From the NCBI GenBank assembly GCA_929200485.1, contig CAKMZU010000009.1:1-25225 (forward strand): a DNA stretch of 25,225 bases, read 5' to 3'. The stretch comes from an uncultured Gammaproteobacteria bacterium. Lineage in GTDB: Bacteria > Pseudomonadota > Gammaproteobacteria > Pseudomonadales > DT-91. The translations under genes were made by a program, and so were the position numbers. The notes under the pieces were generated by a model. It saw only the letters and a program-made list of their open reading frames with translations. It was not told where the DNA came from and did no database searches. Below are positions 14,405 through 22,036 of this stretch, piece by piece. The number at the start of each line of letters is the position of its first letter. Position 1 is the first letter of the stretch.

Positions 14405-16941
14405 TAGCGTTGAAAACCTGGGATACTTTCCTGGAATAGTTTGCTGATCGTACTATTGATAGTGCCTAGGCCTTTTAACGTAAATTCCAGCATGTAATGG
14501 TTACGGTAATCTGCGTGGTAGTTGTTTCTTTCCCATTCAAAAATGTCGAAAGTTTTACGTTCACGTTGATAAGCCATAAGAACATTTAAACAGCAGTTGT
14601 CGTAGGCTAGACCAATGATCTGATCTGCTTGCTCGTTGCGGTTTATATCATATTGATAGCGAATAATGCCAGACCATTGTGAGCTAATCGGCCAGATCGT
14701 CGAAAAATCCACCATATTGATGTTATCTTTCAAATAGGTGGTGCCGCCGGAGTATTTAGGCACTGCAAGCATTGGGTTTTTTACATAGCGAAAGCCAAGG
14801 TTGACTAGCTGCCAGCTATTTTGGCGGTATTGGTAATAAACTGAACCTTCATTGAAGGTGTCTTCAAAGGGATTGAACAGGCTGGCGAAACGAATCTGTT
14901 GTCTGGAGGTTGGGAATATATTGGCTTCAAAAGCCATATCACTGGTGTGGTTATAAAAGCGTCGGTCGACCTCATCGTTGTAGGTTTCTATAAATTCTCT
15001 TTCATCTTCAGGTATACCTTCCGTTATGGGCAGTCGATCTTTTTGGAATTCGGATGAGGCCACTTTTCGATCGGTAAAATAAAGAATCTGACCAATACCC
15101 ATGTTGGCTAAAATTCGGCCGGTTTGCAGATTTGCCCATTCTGAAGAAAGATTAAGGGTTAATTGGTTGGCGTCACCAATGCGGTCAACGCCATTAAAAC
15201 GCTCACCGCGAAAGAGTTGTGCGTAACTAAAGGTATACTCGCTCGTATCAAAAATGGGTAAATGGTTTTGATCCTCGTAATACGCATAATAATAAAAAAG
15301 TCTGGGCGTTAGGGTTTGGTAAAGAGTTTTGTGTTGCTTGGCAAAAATGACGCGGGAGTCGATGGATACAACAGGAACGCTAATACTTTCATGCCCTGAT
15401 GTCTTATAAATATCAGAGGTGTCGCTATTATCCTCAAGCAACATGTCGGTGCGTTTATAGGCAAGAGTGCTGACCACTTCCGCAAAGGGCCAAATATCTT
15501 TGCGGGTAAGGCTGGGTTCGAAGTAAAAACGATTGGCTTCTACGTGGTTTTTTTTGTGTTGAAAATTGACATATTGACTGTTAAGCCCGGTTTCAAATTT
15601 AAAGGGTTGAAAGTCCGGGGTATAGGTTAAGTCAATTCGCGGCATTTGTCGGTAAAGGGTGAGCGGGTCAGGGTCTTCTTCGAGTGTTTGATAATCAATG
15701 ACCCGAGCATTTAACTGAACTTGATGTCGATTAAAACCAATAAAGGCTTCACGACGTATGTTGAGGGTTTTTTCAATATCCAGGCCTTTACCACCCCAGT
15801 CTTGAAAATAATCATTATCACTGACTCGTTGGAAGTTTATAAAGGTAGAAATTGATGGTGAGATTTGGCCTTTTTCTTTTATACCATAGGCCCAGCGGTT
15901 TTGATGATTTTTATTGGTGAAACTTTGGTCGCCGATTTTTTTATCATTCGGAATAAATTCTCCATTGAATTGCCATTCGCTGAAATGATTAAGGTACCTG
16001 GCTTCTAATCCATGCCCGAGTGCATGCTCAGTTTGCAGACGTGGGCTATAAGTCATATCGAAATTAGGCGCAATATTTAAATAATAAGGCAGTGTGAAAT
16101 CGACATTGTTGGATGAGACTGAAAGGCTGGGAAATAAAAATCCTGATTTTCTTTTATTATTAATAGGAAAGTTAATATAGGGGAAATAAAACACCGGAAT
16201 GTCTTCGATTCGAATCACGGCATTGTATGCGCTTCCCCAGCCCGATTGATTATCTATATCCAGCGTGCTCGCTGATAATGTCCAGTTATCTGAGTCAGGC
16301 GGGCAGCTGGTGATTTCGGAAAATTTCAGCAGCATTTTTTCTTTGTCTTTAGATTTTAATAAATCCAGATTTTTGGCTTTGCCTCGGATGGCACTGCCAT
16401 GCATCAGAAATTTTGTGTTATTTAAATCCAGATTTTGAAAATTGTTGGATAAGTTTCCATCTGTTGCCATCAATAAAAAACCGGGTTGCCGAAGAATAAA
16501 CCCACCTTCAATGGTCGCATCCTCAGTCTGTTGGTTGTATTGCATGCGGCTGCAGCTAAATCGAATATTGGCTTTATACGCTTCAACATCGCCCTCAAGC
16601 AAAAGGGTATTCTCATCCAGTGTTGATACTTGATCTGCGCTTAAAAAAGTTTCAGCTTTGCCGAGATCCGTGTTTTGTTGAGCGCTTGGGTTGTCAGGTT
16701 CTTGATAATAACCTTTACAGGCGGTTAGTGATTTTTTATCTTCAATCCAATCAAGGCCGCGAGCTTTTTCATTGGCATGAAGCATTGCCTGATGAAGTTG
16801 CTCCGGGTCTTGAGTCAGACGAATGGGGTCGTCTTTTACCGGTTTTGGACACAGGGGTGACTCCTCTGCAGCGAGAATGTGAACGCTCAAGACAAGAGTG
16901 ATTGCCAAAAAGGTGACCAGAGTGTTGAATCGCTTAACCAT
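14404..16941 (-). CDS. lptD: LPS-assembly outer membrane protein LptD
   Basis: Forms with LptE the translocon that inserts lipopolysaccharide into the outer leaflet. The 845-residue protein has a signal peptide (MVKRFNTLVT to HILA), an N-terminal OstA/LptA-like beta-jellyroll domain (about 95-230, including LLLEGDVEAYKANIRFSCSR in part) and a long C-terminal beta-barrel rich in aromatic strands. Cysteines match the known disulfide layout: an early Cys31 right after the signal peptide, another in SEITSCPPD, and an adjacent Cys-Cys pair late in the barrel (DNCCLNV). It is the first gene of the minus-strand cluster and faces amgK across a gap of about 100 bases that must hold both promoters. Confidence 0.96.
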   Translation of the reverse strand: MVKRFNTLVTFLAITLVLSVHILAAEESPLCPKPVKDDPIRLTQDPEQLHQAMLHANEKARGLDWIEDKKSLTACKGYYQEPDNPSAQQNTDLGKAETFLSADQVSTLDENTLLLEGDVEAYKANIRFSCSRMQYNQQTEDATIEGGFILRQPGFLLMATDGNLSNNFQNLDLNNTKFLMHGSAIRGKAKNLDLLKSKDKEKMLLKFSEITSCPPDSDNWTLSASTLDIDNQSGWGSAYNAVIRIEDIPVFYFPYINFPINNKRKSGFLFPSLSVSSNNVDFTLPYYLNIAPNFDMTYSPRLQTEHALGHGLEARYLNHFSEWQFNGEFIPNDKKIGDQSFTNKNHQNRWAYGIKEKGQISPSISTFINFQRVSDNDYFQDWGGKGLDIEKTLNIRREAFIGFNRHQVQLNARVIDYQTLEEDPDPLTLYRQMPRIDLTYTPDFQPFKFETGLNSQYVNFQHKKNHVEANRFYFEPSLTRKDIWPFAEVVSTLAYKRTDMLLEDNSDTSDIYKTSGHESISVPVVSIDSRVIFAKQHKTLYQTLTPRLFYYYAYYEDQNHLPIFDTSEYTFSYAQLFRGERFNGVDRIGDANQLTLNLSSEWANLQTGRILANMGIGQILYFTDRKVASSEFQKDRLPITEGIPEDEREFIETYNDEVDRRFYNHTSDMAFEANIFPTSRQQIRFASLFNPFEDTFNEGSVYYQYRQNSWQLVNLGFRYVKNPMLAVPKYSGGTTYLKDNINMVDFSTIWPISSQWSGIIRYQYDINRNEQADQIIGLAYDNCCLNVLMAYQRERKTFDIFEWERNNYHADYRNHYMLEFTLKGLGTINSTISKLFQESIPGFQR

Positions 16942-17044
16942 TAATGAATTATCTACCCTAAAACGACCTAAAGGTGCTATTCTCTCCTGCTACCTTTTAA
17001 TAGGATAGACCAATGCCCCTTTGTAAAGTGAACGCTAAATTATC

Positions 17045-18082
17045 ATGAAAGTTGATACGAATCTATTTGAGTCTCTAAGTCGTTGGATAGCGAGTCTACA
17101 TCTTGGTGAACTTAAGAGCGTAGAAAAAATGGTGGGGGATGCAAGTACAAGGCAGTATTTTCGGGTAAAGGTAGATAATAAGTCTTATGTGGCTGTCATT
17201 GCCCCTAAAGAATCCTTGATGAATGCAGCTTTTGTCCAAATCCGAAAATTGTTTGTTGGCATACATATTCCAGTGCCTGAAATCATCACGGATGAAAAAA
17301 ATCTGGGCTTTATGTTGCAGGAAGATCTTGGTGATACCATGATGCTGAACAAGCTAACGGCCGACTGCGTTGATGACGTCTATCAAGATGTCTTCAATTA
17401 TCTGCTGACCTTCTTGAAACTCGATCAGCCAACCGTCGCGGACCTGCCTTTATATGATGAGGCGTTTTTCCGCCGAGAGATGGATCAGTTTGATACGTAT
17501 TTTTTAACCCAGTGGTTAGGTCTTGAGTTAAGCGCCAACGAGCTCATTACGCTAGAGAAAACCAAAACATTTTTAATTGAAAAGGCATTAGAGCAGCCCT
17601 ATGGCTTTGTTCATCGAGATTTTCACAGCCGAAATATGATGTTCAAAGATAACCAGTGGGTGGTTATTGATTTTCAGGATGCGGTGCAGGGTCCTTTGAC
17701 TTATGATTTGGTTTCCCTGTTAAAGGACTGTTATATTGATTGGCCCCAAGAGCAGGTGACTCAGTGGGTGAAGCGCTATCATCAACAGTTAACCAATCAG
17801 CCGTCAGCACCCTTTAAATCCTGGTCATTTGACGCGTTTTTAATGCATTTTCATTTGATGGGTCTTCAACGTCATTTGAAAGTCTTGGGTATTTTTACCC
17901 GTTTGGCGATGTTTGATCAAAAAACCAGCTACTTGCAATATTTGCCTCGAGTTTACCAGTATGTTGTCTCTGTAACTGAGCGCTTTGATGAGCTGGCGGA
18001 TTTTAATGCATTTTTAGCCACACGAGTGTCAGGGTTAGTTGAGAAAAAAATTGATGACACAAAACTTGGTGTGAAGTCATGA
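17045..18082 (+). CDS. amgK: N-acetylmuramate/N-acetylglucosamine kinase (aminoglycoside phosphotransferase family)
   Basis: Phosphorylates the anomeric carbon of MurNAc (and GlcNAc) with ATP, the first step of the peptidoglycan-recycling shortcut found in Pseudomonas and relatives. The 345-residue protein has a protein-kinase-like fold: an N-terminal lobe with GDASTRQYFRV (31-41), the catalytic loop HRDFHSRN (190-197) and the metal-binding IDFQDA (208-213). The adjacent murU gene, overlapping by 4 bases (ATGA), and the divergent lptD gene reproduce the Pseudomonas arrangement. This makes AmgK far more likely than an antibiotic-modifying enzyme. The pathway bypasses MurA and is linked to intrinsic fosfomycin tolerance in relatives. 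Confidence 0.93.
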   Translation: MKVDTNLFESLSRWIASLHLGELKSVEKMVGDASTRQYFRVKVDNKSYVAVIAPKESLMNAAFVQIRKLFVGIHIPVPEIITDEKNLGFMLQEDLGDTMMLNKLTADCVDDVYQDVFNYLLTFLKLDQPTVADLPLYDEAFFRREMDQFDTYFLTQWLGLELSANELITLEKTKTFLIEKALEQPYGFVHRDFHSRNMMFKDNQWVVIDFQDAVQGPLTYDLVSLLKDCYIDWPQEQVTQWVKRYHQQLTNQPSAPFKSWSFDAFLMHFHLMGLQRHLKVLGIFTRLAMFDQKTSYLQYLPRVYQYVVSVTERFDELADFNAFLATRVSGLVEKKIDDTKLGVKS

Positions 18083-18765
18083 AAGCCATGATTCTTGCCG
18101 CAGGTTTTGGTAAACGATTATTACCATTAACCGCCAATACACCAAAGCCTTTGCTTGGAGTGAATGGTAAACCCTTAATTCAGTGGCGTATTGAGGCATT
18201 GGTTGATGCAGGCATCACAGACATTATGATTAATCACTCGTATCTTGGTCAGCAGATTGTCGACTTTTGTGGATCAGGTGAGCGATTTGGCGCATCAATA
18301 ACCTATTCTGCAGAACCTGAACCGCTGGAAACTGCCTGTGGCATTCATCAGGTTTTAGATTTTTTTGAAAACGCGCCTTTTGTTGTCATCAATGCGGATA
18401 TTTACACGGACTATTCGCTGGTTGATTTGGCAAGCTTTGACTTAAAAGACGCACTTGCTCACCTTGTGATGGTCGATAATCCAGAACATAACCCTTCTGG
18501 CGATTTTTCCATTACTGCCACAGGCCAATTGATTTTACCTGAAACGAACACAGCGACCTATTCAGGTATCGCCTTATTTCATCCTGATTTTTTTCATCAA
18601 TATTTTGCGGGTGAGAAGCCCCTTAAGCCTCTGTTCTTAAAAGCTATAGCCGAAGGGAAAATCACGGCAAGAAAAATAGACGCGTTTTGGGAGGATGTAG
18701 GGACGCCTGAACGTTATGAATCTCTGAACCACCATCTAGCCCTGAATCTACGTTCTTCTTTATAA
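18079..18765 (+). CDS. murU: N-acetylmuramate alpha-1-phosphate uridylyltransferase
   Basis: Converts MurNAc-1-phosphate and UTP into UDP-MurNAc, the second step after AmgK in cell-wall recycling. The 228-residue product is a minimal sugar-nucleotidyltransferase. It opens with MKAMILAAGFGKRLLPLT and the PKPLL continuation, containing the G-x-G-x-R and PKP motifs, followed by the metal-binding INADIYTD and, near the C-terminus, WEDVGTPERY. It lacks the left-handed beta-helix acyltransferase domain of GlmU. The start codon overlaps the amgK stop by four bases. A perfect 8-bp inverted repeat begins at its stop codon. Confidence 0.93.
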   Translation: MKAMILAAGFGKRLLPLTANTPKPLLGVNGKPLIQWRIEALVDAGITDIMINHSYLGQQIVDFCGSGERFGASITYSAEPEPLETACGIHQVLDFFENAPFVVINADIYTDYSLVDLASFDLKDALAHLVMVDNPEHNPSGDFSITATGQLILPETNTATYSGIALFHPDFFHQYFAGEKPLKPLFLKAIAEGKITARKIDAFWEDVGTPERYESLNHHLALNLRSSL

Positions 18766-18802
18766 TCGACTAACCCACGCAGTCATTGGCGCTCTAGTCG
18801 AT
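18765..18802. repeat. Inverted repeat directly after murU
   Basis: ATCGACTA (18765-18772) and TAGTCGAT (18795-18802) are perfect 8-bp inverted repeats with a 22-base loop that can itself pair partly (CGC with GCG). It starts at the murU stop codon. No T-run follows, so it is not a standard intrinsic terminator, but it could be a stabilising 3' structure or a factor-assisted end point. Confidence 0.4.
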
Positions 18803-18999
18803 GAGCTCAGTATTTGTAAATTATCTAACGATAGTTTTCTTGGTGGTTTTCATGTGGCTAACATTTCTATATAGGCGTATAAGCTTTTTTATCATGTCCG
18901 GATAACTTTTATCTAGATTGTAGTGTTTATGTTTTATGAACTTAATTATCAAATATTGTCAAATAATTAATTGTTATCACTTGATATGAGGATATTTGT

Positions 19000-19512
19000 T
19001 TGCTTATGAAAAATACTAATCACTTTCTTGTTCTCGTTGTTGTTTTTTTTGTTCTATCTATGCAGGTGCATAAGTCGCATGCAACTCTCTCTTTAGGTGT
19101 TTTATGTGGAACAGCAGCGTCAGGGGGGACAGGCTTTGTACTTAGCTTGGTAGGTCGTTTTACGGGCAATACTGATTGTGTGAGAAACTCTCGTGTTGTG
19201 AAAGCTTTTTCAAGCCAAGAAAAGACTCACAAAAAGCCTGTCGGCAGGATATTGGCAGATGCTACATCGGATATGCTTGGATGCGGAGCATTTGCCGTCA
19301 TTCAACAGGTGAGCTACGAATCCCTTGGCGAGGTAATAGAGGATGAAAACGCAAGAAATGCTATTTCATGGGGCAGCGGGATAATCGCTGGGGCTGCCAC
19401 CCGCCTGATAACGAATGGTATTATTCACGGAGCGCTTAATTTTTGCGGGGTAAAGAAACAGCCTTCTGAGAGTATGCAATTGATAAATAATGATGGAGAG
19501 TCAGGTAGATGA
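19000..19512 (+). CDS. Small exported protein, three-helix family, unknown function
   Basis: A 170-residue protein with no family I recognise. It opens with a signal peptide (MLMKNTNHFLVLVVVFF to HKSHA). The TTG at 19000 is preferred because GAGG lies 8 bases upstream. An ATG two codons later (19006) would be 14 bases away. Three Gly/Ala-rich hydrophobic stretches follow (LSLGVLCGTAASGGTGFVLS, MLGCGAFAVIQQVSYESLG, ISWGSGIIAGAATRLITNG). The tail contains KKQPSESMQL, which echoes ERQPSSDEEVQL in the tandem copies at 20256 and 20781. The ESLG plus acidic segment and the GxxAGxA helix also align with the copy at 20781, so it is probably a diverged relative. It stands alone between murU and the tandem array, in AT-rich sequence. 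Confidence 0.65.
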   Translation: MLMKNTNHFLVLVVVFFVLSMQVHKSHATLSLGVLCGTAASGGTGFVLSLVGRFTGNTDCVRNSRVVKAFSSQEKTHKKPVGRILADATSDMLGCGAFAVIQQVSYESLGEVIEDENARNAISWGSGIIAGAATRLITNGIIHGALNFCGVKKQPSESMQLINNDGESGR

Positions 19513-19837
19513 GATTAGAAGTGATTAAATACCATGGATGAATTTCTGTTATGGATGTTTTAAATAAGTTTTATACAAAATTTACTTGATTTTATCAATT
19601 CTTGAGAATGGTTGTATTCATTGCTTTGTTAGTGTCTGCACCGTTCTCTCCTTAGCAGCTTTTTGATCGACCGCCAATCAAACTTCTAATTCTTTCTTTT
19701 CTGCTAACGAGCCATTAACTCACTATGAAGGATGCGCTCTGGACTAAACCAACGCTTTGTTTTTTTGAGAGTTAGAGGAAATTTCTGAGATTTTTTATTT
19801 GAACTTATTTTGTTAATAATGTCAGTTAATTGTGTGT
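19513..19837. other. AT-rich gap before the tandem gene array
   Basis: About 325 bases without a gene that I can support. The sequence is T-rich with short imperfect palindromes such as TTGATTTTATCAA. A minus-strand open frame spanning part of it runs into the antisense of the first tandem copy and looks like a shadow. I could not pick out a convincing promoter. Confidence 0.4.
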
Positions 19838-19850
19838 GTGATATTTTCGT

Positions 19851-20204
19851 TTGGTAAACTTTGAGGTCTATTACGGGGGTGAGGAAGTGAAAGCAGTGTG
19901 CTGTAACAGTAAAGATGATAACAGAACCTTTGCAAAACAATTTGTCGATGTGACTACTCATGCAGCAGCGTATAGTTTTACTTTTGCAGGATATCATTAT
20001 ATACAAATAGCTCTGGAAGCAGAGGGGGTAGAAGAAGGAACTTCTAAACGTGCGGCGGTGAGTCTTTCTGTGCTTGCTGGCGGGGCAATGAGTGCCGCAG
20101 CAAATAAATTGGGTGATTTGATGTTATATTATCTCCCATGTTGTTCAATAACCAACGAGAGACAGCCATCATCAGATGAGGAAGTTCAACTTGAGGATCA
20201 ATGA
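19851..20204 (+). pseudogene. Truncated first tandem copy lacking start codon and signal peptide
   Basis: This copy matches the gene at 20256 but is missing 138 bases covering its ATG, signal peptide and first helix. The joint lies at a 3-base TAT repeat present at both ends of the deleted segment (20253-20255 and 20391-20393 in the intact copy). The ribosome site TTTGAGG remains but no ATG follows. The frame stays open for 117 codons from a TTG at 19851 that has no ribosome site. Without a signal peptide the product could not be exported the usual way. Compared with the intact copy it has four substitutions, all amino-acid-changing, and one codon fewer, with no silent change. It is probably a recent relic. 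Expression as a cytosolic fragment cannot be excluded. Confidence 0.75.
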
Positions 20205-20255
20205 CTTTATTTATTAGGTGGGTGATATTTTCGTTTGGTAAACTTTGAGGTCTAT

Positions 20256-20729
20256 ATGAAAAAGATCAATCGAACTTCAATTATTCTTTTCATGGTTGTT
20301 TTCTTTATGTCAGTAAATCAATCCAACGCTGCTGAGTTTAATTCAGATGTTTTTCTTTACCCGTTACTAGCTCAATTAGCCGGCATGATTTATTACGGGG
20401 GTGAGGAAGGGGTGAAAGCAGTGTGCTGTAACAGTAAAGATGATAACAGAACCTTTGCAAAAAAATTTGTCGATGTGACTACTCGTGCAGCAGCGTATAG
20501 TTGTATTTTTGCAGGATATCATTATATACAAATAGCTCTGGAAGCAGAGGGGGTAGAAGAAGGAACTTCTAAACGTGCGGCGGTGAGTCTTTCTGTGCTT
20601 GCTGGCGGGGCAATGAGTGCCGCAGCAAATAAATTGGGTGATTTGATGTTATATTATCTCCCATGTTGTTCAATAACCAACGAGAGACAGCCATCATCAG
20701 ATGAGGAAGTTCAACTTGAGGATCAATGA
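20256..20729 (+). CDS. Small exported protein of tandem family, copy 2, unknown function
   Basis: A 157-residue product starting at ATG 20256, with TTTGAGG five bases upstream. The longer frame from TTG 20235 runs through that ribosome site and is unlikely. It has a signal peptide (MKKINRTSIILFMVVFF to NQSNA) and three hydrophobic stretches: around YPLLAQLAGMIYYGG, DVTTRAAAYSCIFAGYHYIQ and AVSLSVLAGGAMSAAANKLG. Lys-rich (KDDNRTFAKK) and acidic (EAEGVEEGTSK) linkers separate them, and the tail is TNERQPSSDEEVQLEDQ. Three cysteines in two clusters (AVCCNS and LPCCS) add possible disulfides. I recognise no family. The same architecture recurs at 19000, 20781 and perhaps 2618. The copies are close enough (51 bases apart) to be one transcript. 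Confidence 0.7.
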   Translation: MKKINRTSIILFMVVFFMSVNQSNAAEFNSDVFLYPLLAQLAGMIYYGGEEGVKAVCCNSKDDNRTFAKKFVDVTTRAAAYSCIFAGYHYIQIALEAEGVEEGTSKRAAVSLSVLAGGAMSAAANKLGDLMLYYLPCCSITNERQPSSDEEVQLEDQ

Positions 20730-20780
20730 CTTTATTTATTAGGTGGGTGATATTTTCGTTTGGTAAACTTTGAGGTCTAT

Positions 20781-21254
20781 ATGAAAAAGATCAATCGAAC
20801 TTCAATTATTCTTTTCATGGTTGTTTTCTTTATGTCAGTCAATCAATCCAACGCTGTTGAGTTTAATCCAAGTGTTTTTCATTACCCGTTACTAGCGCAA
20901 GCGTCGGCCATGCTTTTTCATGGGGGAGTAACAGTCGTCAAGTCAGTAGCTTCCAAGAATACAGATGATAAAAGAAACTTAGCAAAAAAAATGGTCGATG
21001 TAACTTGTCATGCAGTAGCCTATAGTGCAACATTTGCAGGTTTTCGTTTTGTTAAACAGGGATTAGAGTCTTTAGGGGTAGATGAAGAAAGCGCCAGTTA
21101 TTTGGGGGTCTGTCTTGGGGTAGTTACTGGTGGAGCAGCTAGTATTTCATCAACTAGGCTGTGTGATTTATTGTTAGTCTATTTTTTTAGGCTTGGATTA
21201 ACCAACGAGAGACAGCCATCATCAGATGAGGAAGTTCAACTTCAGGATCAATGA
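20781..21254 (+). CDS. Small exported protein of tandem family, copy 3 with diverged core
   Basis: A 157-residue product, same length as copy 2, starting at ATG 20781 with TTTGAGG five bases upstream. The signal peptide is nearly identical to copy 2, and the last 18 residues differ at a single position (LQDQ against LEDQ) apart from the first residue. Between them the sequence is largely different but keeps the helix pattern: YPLLAQASAMLFHGG, DVTCHAVAYSATFAGFRFVK, LGVCLGVVTGGAASISSTRL. The acidic linker ESLGVDEESAS resembles the gene at 19000 more than copy 2. The double-Cys sites of copy 2 are lost. Unchanged length with a changed core suggests function is kept while the surface varies. It ends 111 bases before rpe, whose promoter lies in that gap. 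Confidence 0.7.
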   Translation: MKKINRTSIILFMVVFFMSVNQSNAVEFNPSVFHYPLLAQASAMLFHGGVTVVKSVASKNTDDKRNLAKKMVDVTCHAVAYSATFAGFRFVKQGLESLGVDEESASYLGVCLGVVTGGAASISSTRLCDLLLVYFFRLGLTNERQPSSDEEVQLQDQ

Positions 21255-21292
21255 CTTTGTTTATTAGGTGTGTGGTCTGATCTTCTCTGCTT

Positions 21293-21321
21293 TTTACAAA
21301 GCTTGGCTGCTGTGGGATAAT
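21293..21321 (+). promoter_or_regulatory. Sigma-70 promoter for the rpe-gph-trpGDC operon
   Basis: TTTACA (21293-21298) and GATAAT (21316-21321) are separated by exactly 17 bases, each with one mismatch to consensus, and a TGG before the -10 box resembles an extended -10. The predicted start near 21328 is about 38 bases before the rpe ATG. No attenuator-like leader or Trp-codon run is present in that short leader. Confidence 0.7.
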
Positions 21322-21365
21322 CTTCGAGCTTTAACTCTCCTCTTATTTTTAGGTTCGAGAATCTT

Positions 21366-22031
21366 ATGGAATTTCAAATTGCACCCTCTATTTTATCGGC
21401 AGATTTTGCGCGTCTTGGAGAAGAAGTTGATGCAGTTTTGTCAGCAGGTGCTGATATTGTCCATTTTGATGTAATGGATAATCATTATGTTCCCAACTTG
21501 ACTATTGGGCCTATGGTCTGCAAGGCTCTCAGAGATTACGGTATCAAGGCTCCCATTGACGTACATTTAATGGTCAGCCCGGTTGATGATCTGATTAAGC
21601 AGTTTGCCGATGCGGGCGCTACCTATATTACGTTTCACCCTGAAGCGTCTCAACATGTTGATCGCTCCCTTGCGCTCATTAAAGATGCAGGCTGTAAAGC
21701 AGGGTTGGTCTTTAATCCAGCATCAACTTTGGATGCGGCCAAGTATGTGCTTGATAAGCTGGATATGATTTTATTGATGTCAGTGAATCCGGGGTTTGGC
21801 GGTCAATCGTTTATTCCTGCCACGCTTGAAAAACTCAAGGAAGCGAGAACACTCATCGACCAAAATAGTCTCGATTGCCGTCTTGAAATCGATGGCGGTG
21901 TCAAAGTGGATAATATTAAAGATATCGCCGCTGCAGGTGCGGATACTTTCGTTGCCGGGTCTGCCATTTTTAATCAGCCAGATTATAAAGCGGTTATCGA
22001 TCAAATGCGTAAAGAGTTAGCGGATTCTTAA
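21366..22031 (+). CDS. rpe: Ribulose-phosphate 3-epimerase
   Basis: Interconverts ribulose 5-phosphate and xylulose 5-phosphate in the pentose phosphate pathway. The 221-residue TIM-barrel enzyme shows [15 protein letters not shown] near the N-terminus, the metal site [23 protein letters not shown], the phosphate loop [12 protein letters not shown], and the second catalytic Asp in EIDGGV. All expected His and Asp ligands are there. It is the first gene of a likely operon: gph follows after 5 bases. A good promoter lies just upstream. Confidence 0.97.
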   Translation: MEFQIAPSILSADFARLGEEVDAVLSAGADIVHFDVMDNHYVPNLTIGPMVCKALRDYGIKAPIDVHLMVSPVDDLIKQFADAGATYITFHPEASQHVDRSLALIKDAGCKAGLVFNPASTLDAAKYVLDKLDMILLMSVNPGFGGQSFIPATLEKLKEARTLIDQNSLDCRLEIDGGVKVDNIKDIAAAGADTFVAGSAIFNQPDYKAVIDQMRKELADS

Positions 22032-22036
22032 GGCGC

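Larger units (their letters stand above)
19838..21271 (+). repeat. Three-copy direct tandem repeat of an exported-protein gene
   Basis: Three head-to-tail units each begin GTGATATTTTCGTTTGGTAA and end near ATGACTTTATTTATTAGGTG. Units two (20222-20746) and three (20747-21271) are each exactly 525 bases. Unit one (19838-20221) lacks 138 bases. Units one and two are almost identical over their shared part. Unit three is near-identical at both ends but strongly diverged in the middle. Each unit carries one gene with its own ribosome site, so this is gene duplication rather than an insertion element or CRISPR. Confidence 0.9.

Noticed and set aside
17045..18082. Aminoglycoside-resistance phosphotransferase
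   Set aside because: Family fold is the same, but coupling to murU and position beside lptD identify it as the sugar kinase AmgK.
19704..20006. Minus-strand 100-codon frame before and within tandem copy 1
   Set aside because: Partly antisense to the repeat; its hydrophobic runs mirror the sense gene and no ribosome site is seen.
19838..21271. Possible CRISPR array or insertion sequence
   Set aside because: Repeat units are 525 bases and carry a coding gene. There are no short repeats with unique spacers, no transposase and no terminal inverted repeats.
21322..21365. Tryptophan attenuator upstream of the rpe-trp operon
   Set aside because: The leader from the predicted start is only about 38 bases, with no leader peptide or alternative hairpins.
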